A stretch of DNA of 64,000 nucleotides. It comes from Moniliella sp. 'wahieum' (Eukaryota; Basidiomycota; Moniliellomycetes; Moniliellales; Moniliellaceae). Below the pieces are notes generated by a model. That model was not told where the DNA came from, did no database searches, and saw only the letters and a list, made by a program, of their open reading frames with translations. The position numbers and the translations under genes were made by a program. Position 1 is the stretch's first letter; the number at the start of each line of letters is the position of its first letter. This document shows, one piece after another, positions 35,138 to 44,432 of this stretch. The stretch covers positions 147,599 through 211,598 of the forward strand of contig RSEE01000108.1 of assembly GCA_003971905.1 (NCBI GenBank), read 5' to 3'.

Positions 35138-35400
35138 TCACGACCCTCCTACGTTCACGCCAGTGAGCCTTGGACTTTGGATCTGAAACGCGTTCAGTCC
35201 TCCGTGAGTACTGTCTCCGATGGGCAGGAAGGTCTCCGCCTGGGAAGCCAGCCACCCCGTCACACTGCCTGTCTGGCTGACGGGGTTGTTTGTGTCTTGA
35301 TAATAATCGTCCATCGCGTTGCCATTCATACCGTGTGTAGTTGGAACCGTGGAAGGTGCCCCGTATGGCTTGCTTGCAAACAGGGACTCGTGAATGGCAA
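35138..35400 (-). pseudogene. isolated C-terminal coding fragment, unknown
   Basis: The minus strand has an open frame that reads like authentic protein: HESLFASKPYGAPSTVP, MNGNAMDDYYQDTNNPVSQT, SVTGWLASQAETFLPIGDS, with stop at 35138. No upstream exon or start is visible before the tRNA-Ile gene at 35495. It may be the tail of a truncated gene or the last exon of a gene whose other exons I cannot see. Not assigned to a family. Confidence 0.3.
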
Positions 35401-35494
35401 TGGGCTATTCCCTCGTGTCAGTTTTCTTGAGGCTCCGAGGTTGAGATGGCAGAAATGAACCGAGCAGCAAAAGATTTAATGGTCGATTAGTAGT

Positions 35495-35594
35495 GGTCGA
35501 TTAGCTCAGTTGGTCAGAGCGTGGTACTAATATATTCCTCCTGTAGGAAGTGTTGGTGATGCCAAGGTCATGAGTTCAAGCCTCATATTGACCA
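35495..35594 (+). tRNA. tRNA-Ile (AAT), with intron
   Basis: Acceptor GGTCGAT/ATTGACC, D arm TAGCTCAGTTGGTCAGAGC, anticodon stem TGGTA/TGCCA with CTAATA (anticodon AAT), an intron of about 26 bases containing a small hairpin (TTCCTCCTGTAGGAA), T arm CATGAG-TTCAAG-CCTCAT, discriminator A. A T7 run follows at 35598-35604. A partial duplicate of the 5' end (TGGTCGATTAG) sits just upstream at about 35480. Confidence 0.85.
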
Positions 35595-35604
35595 GATTTT
35601 TTTG

Positions 35605-36055
35605 GCGCAGCCGGGTTGGTATTTTCTGCATTGGCGTTTGACTTGGCGTCGAGGCGCAAGCCAAGCCCTCCCCCTAGTGCTCCTTGTCCATCACGACAGC
35701 TATGCTAAGGAACATTGTCAGGCATAGATAGACGTTCGCCGCTGACCGCCGATCCCCTTCAAACCCCAGACACTGGTGCAGCAACCGCGTCAGCAGAATT
35801 GTTTCGGTTTCGCTACAAGCGCCGACGGCCGATACAGACCAGTGCTCGTCCTATGAACTCGGGATGGTGGGACTTTTCCCCTTCCCTGTCCATGCGGATG
35901 GGTACGACTTTCGCTTCGAGTGCTCGAGATGCCTGCCCTACACATAGTGGGCTCTCAGGCTGACTACCCCTTTTTCCCTTTTTCTTCGCTCTGATTTGAC
36001 CTGTTCAAGACGGCAGATCCCCGTCTTGGTTATGCATTGGACGTTCGAGCGTCAC
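35605..36055. other. intergenic
   Basis: No gene is supported. This is the 3' flank of the hydrolase gene. Confidence 0.5.
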
Positions 36056-37912
36056 TTAAGCCTGGGACTCAGCCATGCGCGCCACCCACTCCAGCACCTT
36101 GCGCTGGAGGCCAGGCTTGGGACCATGGAATGCGTTCAGCGCCTCAATCAGCTCCGTGGCCGAGGGCTGGTTCGAGCCAGCACCCGGGTGCTCGCCCGCC
36201 AGAAGCGCGGCACACTCCGCCTCCGAGGGAAGGGCAAATGGGTTGTGGGTTGGGGCCCAGCCGAGCGGGCCGAGGGTCTCTGGCACGGCGTGGTCGCCGT
36301 CGTTCTGCGGGGTCAGACGCCAGGACCTCTTGTCTGGCTTGCCCTTCGAGCCATCCGTCCCTCGGGCGAGCGCGGCGTGATCAACTCCAGCTTGGGAACC
36401 GTCAACTTCATACCATACTGCGCAGCCTCCTTGCCCGACGAAAAGAAGAGAGCCAATGTCTTTCGAGTTGATCTTGTCGAGCGAGGCGGGGGACCAGGCG
36501 GGCGAACCAGTGCGCCGCTTGCCAGTCGCAGGGTCCTTCTCGAGCACATGGGTAACTCCCGTGTAGAAGTCCCTGTTCTGGCCCTTGGGCGGTGCCTTCA
36601 GGTCGCAGAACGCAGTGGCACGGCGCATGTCCACATCAAAGCTTTGCGGAAGACGCATGGAGCCCACCGCCTCAGCCATGTGACGGTGAGTGACGATCAG
36701 AGAGCGGGGACTCTTGGTCTTCAGCACCTCATGGGTCGTCTTGGCCCACGCGGCAATCGCCTCCCATGCAGCGCTCGTATTGGCAAAGTGCCCGTGCACG
36801 CCCGAGATGAGTGCTTTACCCGCCGGAGAGGCCCACGGTTCAGGCGCATACAGTTCCTCGAGCGAAGTGTAAATGGCTTGCACCCCGTGCTTGGGGTACG
36901 TGTAGAACCAAAGACGTAGTCCATCGCGACCCGCTGCGGGCCAAAGAAGGGGCTCTTGGCCATCGCGTCGGGAGCCACCTCTTCGTTTGCCGGGTCCAAG
37001 GGGTCAATGCTAAAGTCCTCCAACACGTCGTGCACGCGGGCGGAAATCGAGGGGGCAATGGGCTGGGTGGCGTCGTAGGCGGCTCCTGCTGCGTCAACTC
37101 GAGGCTCTCTTGCACTCGGGGAATCGCGGTCGAACGGACATAGTGCGTGCCCAAGCCAAGGTAATACACTTCCCATCCCGCCAGCCTGTGCCCCGTAAGA
37201 GCAAGGTACAACCGACCCCGCCATCGAGCCGGACCAAGTTGCGGGCAACGCCAACGTCGGGGAAAAAGCCGATGCCAGTCTCGGGCATGGCCCACATCGT
37301 GCGCCCGGTTACCACCCGGAACGGAATGTGAGAAGACAAGCCCACACCGCCCCCCATCGTGATACCATCGAGCAAAGCAACTGCGGTCTTGTCGTGAGGC
37401 AGGTTGGCCACGGCCGAACGGGTGGCGAACTGGCCCAGACGGGCCAGCGAGTAGTCCAATTCGTATTCCTTCTGGAAGAAACGGAGCGACTCTTCCCGTT
37501 TGCTAGGGTCCTCGCTATTCGCCGCCCGAACCACAGCCACATCGCCGCCCGAGCAGAAGGCACGGCCCTCGTGCGTCAGGACCAAGATGCCCGACGTGGT
37601 GGAGGAGAGGAAGAGGTCGAGCTCCTTGCGCAGAAGCGTAACCATAGGCAGGTTGAGCGCGTTGAGCGCCTTGGGACGGTTCAGCGTCACTGTCCGTGCA
37701 TTGCCGACGGCCCTGCTGCGCACCAGCAGCTCCTCGTCGGGCAGCTTCAACGCCGCAGGAGCGCGCGCCGACGCGGTCAGCATGCGCGTTGGCGGCGCGA
37801 CACGCACGGATGCCGCGGGGAGCGCACGCGCGCCCGTGCGCACCGCGCCCAGGGCGGCGGCAGACAGAGTGGGGCGCGCGAGAGACGCAGACACGCGGCG
37901 CAGAGGCATCAT
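36056..37912 (-). CDS. mitochondrial 3-hydroxyisobutyryl-CoA hydrolase-like protein
   Basis: A crotonase-fold hydrolase of valine catabolism (3-hydroxyisobutyryl-CoA to 3-hydroxyisobutyrate). The ATG at 37912 starts an Arg/Ser/Ala-rich, acid-free leader of about 50 residues, a mitochondrial presequence. Crotonase motifs follow: TVTLNRPKALNALNLPMV, GRAFCSGGDV (oxyanion loop), DGITMGGGVGLS and MPETGIGFFPDVG. After -1 breaks near 37205, 37080 and 36895 the text resumes as LALTGHRLAGWE, PSISARVHDVLEDFSIDP, KSPRSLIVTHRHMAEA and NRDFYTGVTHVL, diagnostic of HIBCH rather than enoyl-CoA hydratase. The C terminus runs about 100 residues past the usual end to the stop at 36056. Fungal homologues (Ehd3) are also reported as mitoribosomal small-subunit component mS47, so a dual or structural role is possible. 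Confidence 0.85.
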
Positions 37913-38222
37913 CTTGACGGGCGTCGGCAGCGTTGCAGTTGGCAGCGGCGGCGTCTGGCCGGCGTGGGTTAATCATTCCGTTTGTTCCCGGCGCTGCGCC
38001 CCAGGAACAGGCCGCCCCGCCCGGCGTTCCGCTCGCGGCAGTTCCGCCCGCGCCTGAAACGTTCACTCCGGTGGCTGCGGCGCTGGGTCTGTTCGGAACC
38101 CTACCCGCGTGACAAGAAGAAAAATAATGCTGCGGCACGCAACCCTACGGCGCCTGCGCTTGCTGTGGGCGCTCGCCCGGCCGCCCCGCCTCCTCTTTTC
38201 CCCCCACCGTTCTCCAAGCAAA
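37913..38222. promoter_or_regulatory. divergent promoter, hydrolase / RPS2
   Basis: 310 bases separate the two start codons (37912 on the minus strand and 38223 on the plus strand). The segment is GC-rich and has no TATA motif that I can see. Confidence 0.5.
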
Positions 38223-38984
38223 ATGGCTGACGCTGCTCCCGTGGACGTGGTGGTTTGGACGTGACCGTGGCGGCCGTGGCCGTCGTGGCCGTCGTGGCGC
38301 TCGCGGCGGCGAGAAGGAGGAGTGGGTTCCTGTCACCTCGGTTGGCCGCCTTGTCAAGGACGGCAAGATCAAGTCGATTGAGGAGATCTACCTCTTCTCG
38401 CTCCCGATCAAGGAGTACCAGGTTGTGGACCTGCTGCTCCCCAAGCTCAAGGACGAGGTCATGAAGATCCACCCGGTCCAGAAGCAGACCCGTGCCGGTC
38501 AGCGTACCCGCTTTAAGGCTTTCGTCGCCGTTGGCGACTCGGACGGCCACTTGGGTCTCGGTGTCAAGTGCGCCAAGGAGGTCGCCACGGCCATCCGCGC
38601 GGCCATCAACCTGGCCAAGCTTTCGGTTATCCCCGTTCGCCGTGGCTACTGGGGTGCTGCGCTTGGTGAGCCCCACACGGTGCCGATGAAGGTCAGCGGC
38701 AAGACGGCGTCGGTCATGTGCCGTCTCGTCCCCGCCCCCCGCGGCACGGGCATTGTTGCTGCCCCGGCCTCGAAGCGTATGCTCCAGCTTGCCGGTGTCA
38801 CCGACTGCTACACCCAGTCGTCCGGCCAGACTGCACCATGGGCAACTTTATCAAGGCTACGTTTGAGGCGGTGTCGAAGACCTACGGCTTCCTCACCCCC
38901 AACCTGTGGAACAACATCCCCCCCCTCCTACTCCCTTTGTTGAGTACTCGGCCCACCTGGCCAAGGCCGCCAAGAAGGCCCTAA
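38223..38984 (+). CDS. RPS2: 40S ribosomal protein S2 (uS5)
   Basis: A small-subunit ribosomal protein involved in decoding fidelity. The ATG at 38223 gives MADAAP, then an RG-rich N-terminal tail reached only after two lost homopolymer bases (CCCC to CCC near 38240; TTTT to TTT near 38254). The core is clear and continuous: [100 protein letters not shown] and [14 protein letters not shown] lost base at about 38831 and another in the C run near 38921-38926 shift the end ([35 protein letters not shown]). One more is needed for the TAA at 38982. All losses fit sequencing deletions in an essential single-exon gene. Confidence 0.93.
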
Positions 38985-39226
38985 GTGGTGTACCGTTTCA
39001 ATGTCATTTAAAATTCCTTGCCTTGTCTAGGCCCCCCCCCTTTATTATGTGAACGGCAGATGATAGCTCGGTCTGTAGGCATTTCTAGACGACCATCGAA
39101 AGAGTGAATACGGTTGCAGGTGCTTCGGGTGGTGAGGATATTGGCTCCTGTGCTCAGTTTGAACTCGTGGCTACCGCCTATGAGGTTTCTTGATGGTGGA
39201 GGATCCGAGTTGTAGGACAGCAAAAT

Positions 39227-39312
39227 TGGACGAATAGGGAATCGAACCCCAGACCTCACACAAATGCACAGGTGATGCGAAGCGTGCGCTCTACCAACTG
39301 AGCTATCCGCCC
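39227..39312 (-). tRNA. tRNA-Ala (CGC), with intron
   Basis: Minus strand: acceptor GGGCGGA/TTCGTCC, D arm TAGCTCAGTTGGTAGAGC, anticodon stem CACGC/GTGTG around TTCGCA (anticodon CGC) with an intron of about 14 bases, T arm CTGGG-TTCGAT-TCCCTA region, discriminator A. A TTTT run follows on the minus strand. Confidence 0.83.
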
Positions 39313-39502
39313 GAATATAATCTTCTAGACAGATAGCAACCTTATCAGCATGGAGCACAGAAAATCACCTGTTCACCGTGCCAATAGGGTTCGTGCGGGT
39401 ATCTCCGTCAGAGTGCTGCGCGATGACTATGACTGGAGGCACCAACCTTCCACGGCCTGCGCTTGGAACCACCTCACCACCACCTTCAACTTTTCTAAGA
39501 GG

Positions 39503-40658
39503 ATGAACTTGCACATTGTTGGTGTCGGTTCCGTAGGGGGCCTGTTTGCCTTCTTTGCCAAGCGGCTCTCCGGTTGGAGGGGGCCCAGCGCTTCCGTTCC
39601 CCGGGCGGGCATCTCTTCCAGGAAAGCACGGTGACTCTGCACTTGAACCGGCCTCCGCCCCCCTCGGCCATGGCCGCGGATGGGACGGCGACTCTGACGC
39701 GTGAACAACCGATGGGAAAGTGGAGAAAGAGAGCGGGTTTCTTCTCGAGCTTTCCCCCCGGGAGACGAGCACGATTGACGTGTTGGTAATTGCACTCAAG
39801 TCGGACTTGACCTGTCCGTTGTCGGTCCCTTAATCCAACGTTTCCGCAAGGCCGATCACCCCAATGGTCCCTCGACCGTTGTCTTTCTCCAGAATGGGGT
39901 TGGGAACGATGAGCTGTTTCTCTCCCACTTCTTTTCCAGTCCGAACAGCCAGGTGGGACGGCCGTTTGTTTGTTGCTCAACAGCAAGTCATGGTACGGGA
40001 CGCAAGGAACCCCTTTGGGTTCGCCACCTCGGCTTCAACACCTTTCACTTTGGTTTGCCGCGCGAAACGGCGGAACGTGTCGGGGGAGAAGAATCATTGT
40101 TTGCCCACTGGAGGATGCTAGCCACACCGCTGCCCCTGGAACACAGACGCTGTCAGACTTGATCCAACTCTTGGCCAGCGCGCCGATGGCTACCCCGGCA
40201 CTTGCTCAATGCACGCTTGAGACTGGGGACAAGTTTGCGCTGCGGGCCCTGCAAAATTGGTGGTCAACTGCTGCGCCAATGCGATTGGTGCCGTGCACGA
40301 CGTGAAGAATGGGGAGGTGCTGGATCGGCCGGAGCTGAATGCTCTCCGACAAGAAGTGACTGTGGAATGTGCTGCGGTGCTGCGTGCGCGTTGGCTTGCT
40401 GAGCATCCAGGTACGAGCCAAGTGCCCAAGGAGATCCAGGTGGAGGCCTTGCATGATGCTGTGTTCAACCTGATTGATCGCAACCGGATCAACAAGGTGA
40501 GCATGCTCCAGGACATTTACTCGGGCCGGGGCGCGACGGAGATTGACCTGCTTAATGGCACCGTTGCCGCTTGGGGCGCCAAATACGGAGTGCCGACACC
40601 GTTGAACAACATGCTCATCGCCCAGGTCAAGCAACGGGCCAAGGAGAGCAAAAAGTGA
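39503..40658 (+). CDS. 2-dehydropantoate 2-reductase (ketopantoate reductase), frame-broken
   Basis: An NADPH-dependent reductase of pantothenate/CoA synthesis (2-dehydropantoate to pantoate). The ATG at 39503 starts MNLHIVGVGSVGGLFAFFAKRL, a Rossmann GxGxxG at the extreme N terminus as in PanE/ApbA proteins. After -1 shifts (first near 39565) come TVTLHLNRPPP, IDVLVIALKSDL (the strand and lysine before the nucleotide site), VVFLQNGVGNDELF (NGxG motif), LGFNTFHFGLPRE, then the C-terminal helical domain KLVVNCCANAIGAVHDVKNG, EVTVECAAVLRARW, RINKVSMLQDIYSGRGATEI and EIDLLNGTVAAWGAKYGVPT. These are the substrate and catalytic-lysine regions of the family. The total length (about 385 residues) is normal. 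At least four frame breaks. Confidence 0.82.
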
Positions 40659-42206
40659 AGGGATGCGTTGTCGCAGTGGCACTACTTGCAGGTTATGGCC
40701 AACATTCAATGGCCTCCATCCGTACTCCATCCTCACGCCCCATCTCGCTGACGGTGCGGCTATGGCATGTATCGTGTGCATGGCCCAATGACAGGAATGA
40801 TGAACGTGATGAACGATGACGCGGACGACGGCGGTTCGATTGGGCAGATCTCTTGGCATCGTTGTGGCCGTGGCAAGCTCATGTGTGTCCCAGCCGTAGA
40901 ATTAAAATGTGGATCGCACAACATGTGCCGAGTGTGGGGATGCATGTGACATGTGAGACCTCTGGCGGCGCCACACTGGGCCACATGCATCGCGAGTTGA
41001 TCGTCGTGCCCAGCGCCCGAGCAGCATGGCCACGCGTCCCACCTCAGACCTGTCGCAGCTCTGGCGAGGCGAGGCGCTGCTGGCTGGAGAGTGGCGAGCA
41101 CAGGCGAGAGCGAGGCGCGTGCGTTTCACTGGGCATGGCAGGCGACCAGTCGATCGCCGGCGGCCATGTGGCCGGGAAGCCGAGCCACCGCCATGCCTGG
41201 CTGCTGCCCTCTGCCGCCTCAGCTCGCACGCCACTGCACCCACAGACCACGCCAGAGAGAGGCTCGTACTGGTGGGCACACGCGCCTCGCCGCTCGCCGC
41301 TCGTGTCGCCTCGTACCCTCGCGCCCTCAGCCCCTCGTGCGCTGAGCTGAGCGCTGCATGCGCCGCCGGCTGAGAGGCTGGGCGCTTGGCGCTCAGCGCG
41401 CCGCCTTGGCGTCTGCCCGGCACAGCCCTCAACGTCATCCTCAGCCACACACATGGCCGCCAAGACTGGCGCCCATGTGGCGACGAGGTGTTGCATGTTG
41501 CAGGCCGGCCGCTGGCCTCCGGCTGGCCCTCACGCTTCCCGTTGCGACGCCAGGTCCGGTGCCTCGCGCCTGCCGCTGCCGCCGCATGCGGCCGTGCACG
41601 GCGTCATGGATCATCCGTCCGTCCTATCGTAGCCCCGCCCACCGCAGGGTACCCCTCTCCCTGGAAGGCACGCCCTGCCGCTCGTCTCGCATCTCAGATC
41701 TTATCGCATCCCTGTCTGTCGGGCGGTTGGCGTGCTGCCCGGGGGCACGATCATGCATGGCATGGCAGGGCAGGCAAGCCATGGCAGATACCAGGTGCTT
41801 CGGAGGTTCGGGCACGAGGTTCATGCCTGTTCCGCCTCGCCATGGTGCGCAGGAGTTACGATACCCTCCCCTCAGGCCCTGCCGCCGGCCCCGAAGGCGC
41901 ACGAGTCGCTACTAAGGTTGGGGCGCGGTGGGCAGCTGTGCCGGCCAGCATGGATCCCACCAACACACCATGCGTTGAGCCACACCCCCCTCCCTACTCC
42001 GGGCTCACCTGTGCACCAGAGTGGCATGGGGTACAGCAAGGCATCAAGTCAACCGGACAGAGGGCCCCGTTCCATCTCGACCAGGGGGATGGCTACTTAA
42101 ACACCCCATCCTGTCCCAGTAGCGTCTTTTCCTCACCATCCCTCTAACCCCCTCCACCTCTCTCCGCCCTTCCTCGCACACACTCTCCTCCCACTAACGA
42201 CCCGTC
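40659..42206. other. intergenic, no gene seen
   Basis: Several long GC-rich frames on both strands (for example plus 41386-42147) lack domains and overlap each other. The last 100 bases are a promoter-like segment shared with protease A (CTACTTAAAC, then TC-rich leader and ACTAACGACCC). Confidence 0.5.
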
Positions 42207-43752
42207 ATGCAACTTACTTCCAACTTCCTCGCTCTTTCGGCTCTGCTCGGCGCGCTGGCCGTGTCCGCTCAGCCTACGGCCGCCACGGCCCAAGAAATCC
42301 CCATGAAGCGCGGCGTTCGCGGCAACCTTCTCGATTCGAATGGCCATGTGTCGTACGAGAAGATCGCCAAGGAGGTCGACCACCTGCGGTCCAAGTACGT
42401 CCGCAACATGAAGGCCTACGAGGCCAACACGGGCTCCAAGCATGCTATGGACGCCCTCCACCTTCTTCTCCGGCCCAGCGCCGTGGAACGGAAGCGTGTC
42501 GCTCACCGACACGGAGAACCAGGAACTGTGGGTGGGCAACATTGGCTTCGGCACGCCGCGCAGCAGATTCCCATTGGTACGTTTACGTCTCCCTATTCGC
42601 CGCTGTATATCCCGACACTGACATGACAATTTTGGACAGACTTCGACACTGGTTCGTCCGACACGCTCGTCAACCCGTCGGCTTACTCGCCGTCCAAGTC
42701 GAGCAGCTCGAAGGACACCCACACCACCTTCCAGGACTCGTACGGCGACGGCACCACCGCCTCGGTGAGGTCTACTCGGACAAGCTGAGCATTGGTGGTC
42801 TGACGGCCAACACGGCCTACATTGGCCTGTCGCAGCAACAGTTCATTAAGAACGAAGGTTCGAGCCAAGGTATCAGCGGTATGGCTTTCCCTTCGCTCGC
42901 TCCTTCCAGCAAAAGGAGCCCTACTTCTTCTCTCCCTGATCAAGGCCAATGCGGTGGATGCGCAGGCTTTCCAGATGAAGCTCCGCAAGCAGGGATCTAC
43001 GCTTACCCTCGGCGCGGCTAGCCAGGGCGCCACCTACACCCCGGTTACCGATGCTGCCTACTGGTCCGTCTCGGGCTCCATCAGCCACGGTGGCTCCGGC
43101 AGCTCCAAGAAGGACAAGGCCCGCGCCCGTAAGAACCGCCGCCAGTTCGGTTCCGACTCTGGCTGGACGATGGCTCGTACGGATCGGAGGGCTCGTACGG
43201 CTCGGGTTCGTATGGCTCTGGTTCGTATGGCTCGGGCTCGTACGGCTCTGGTTCGTACGGTTCTGGCTCGTACGGTTCGGCTCGTACGGATCGGGATCGT
43301 ACGGCTCGGGCTCGTACGGTTCGGGTTCCGGCTCGTACCCTGGATCTGGTTCTTACGGTGGTTCGGGTTCGACCGGTGCCGGCTCTGGGGGTGCCGGCCT
43401 CCGGCAACGGAAGCCAAGTCAACGGCATCATCGACTCGGGCACGACGCTGATTGTTGCGCCTACGAGCGATGCGAAGGCGCTCTTCTCTTCGATGGGCCT
43501 CAAAGGTCCAACCAGCAGGGCCAGTTGACCGCTGCGACCTACCCTTGCTCGCAGCAGCCCAAGTGAGCTTCACCTTTGGCGGCAAGACCATCCCGCTCGG
43601 CGACACGACTCGTTCGGTACCGCGTCGGACGGCTCGTGTGTGTTTGCGGTGGTTGGTGCCGATGTGGGCGGCGGGTTGGATCGTGGGCGACCCGCTGTTC
43701 CAGCAGACGACGGTCACCTTTGACGTTGGCGGCAAGCGCGTCGGTTGACTAA
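42207..43752 (+). CDS. secreted pepsin-like aspartyl protease B
   Basis: A paralogue of protease A on the opposite strand. The ATG at 42207 gives signal peptide MQLTSNFLALSALLGALAVSA and a propeptide (EKIAKEVDHLRSKYVRNMKA) that is nearly identical to A. The N-terminal frame break of A is absent here. Intron 42577-42639 splits the codon before FDTGSS, the first catalytic aspartate; the second motif is IIDSGTTLIVAP (about 43430). Between the lobes lies a basic segment (KKDKARARKNRRQFG) and a Gly/Ser/Tyr repeat insert (about 43150-43390). C-terminal motifs SFTFGGKTIPLGD and GDPLFQQTTVTFDVGGKRVG are present, with the expected stop at 43750-43752 after one more -1 shift. Several other -1 breaks occur (near 42468, 42765, 42900, 43260). 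Activity is inferred from intact catalytic motifs. Confidence 0.85.
42577..42639 (+). other. intron of protease B
   Basis: 63 bases, GTACGT donor and GGACAG acceptor. It has the same position and phase as the 64-base intron of protease A (26047-25984). Confidence 0.9.
43150..43390 (+). repeat. Gly/Ser/Tyr-rich coding repeats in protease B
   Basis: Tandem GGCTCGTACGGTTCG-type units, encoding GSYGSGSYG patterns when read in the protease frame, at the same position as in protease A but of different length. Confidence 0.8.
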
Positions 43753-44432
43753 GTGTCCCTTCTTCCGGCAAGCGATCCGTCGCTTCATCGGGCCGGGTCC
43801 TCCACTACTTCAATACGACAGATAGAGCTGGACCCTCCTCTGCCCCTCTCGTCTCTTATTGTCTCTTCTCGCTCCTTGTTGCTTTTCCTGGCTCTCCACT
43901 CTCTTGATGGATGGTTGGCCACATTAATGCAAAAGCTTGTTGCATCGTATCGTGGGTATAACCCCGCTTTTTATAGACACCGTTCGGGGTGTGCTATCGA
44001 TCGCGCTCATCGGGAGCAATATTGGGAACGACAGGCGCATAGTCAGTGCCTGACTCGACGCGAAATCGAGGCAATATACCGGAACCCCGGTGAAAAACAC
44101 TCTAAGGGATGGGCATCGGAGGAGACAGTCGGTGGCGGGTGGAGGGAGGACGGACAGAATTGGCTGTTGTAGAGAGACTCGTAGTTGTGTTCTCATTGCA
44201 CATGCATGCCTGGGTAGGAAGCAAGACGGTTGCCACCCGCGTAGTAGCTATAGGTTGATTCCCCAGGGGCTGGCTATTCGTGATGATGAGTTATCGTTCT
44301 CGTACTTCTACGTTGATGCAGGCTATCCATGGATAGCATCATCACCACCGCGACGACTACTACCACAGCTGAGTAGATAGATAACACAAACATCATATAT
44401 CGACCATTTTTTGCAGTTGCCAGCACAGAGCC
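43753..44432. other. convergent intergenic region
   Basis: No gene seen between the 3' ends of protease B and BRR2. Confidence 0.5.

Noticed and set aside
36840-37295. Separate minus-strand gene inside the hydrolase locus
   Set aside because: It is the shifted continuation of the hydrolase (LALTGHRLAGWE..) and is explained by a single -1 break.
41386-42147. 253-codon plus-strand frame upstream of protease B
   Set aside because: It overlaps other long frames on both strands, has no conserved motif and no clear end before the protease promoter.
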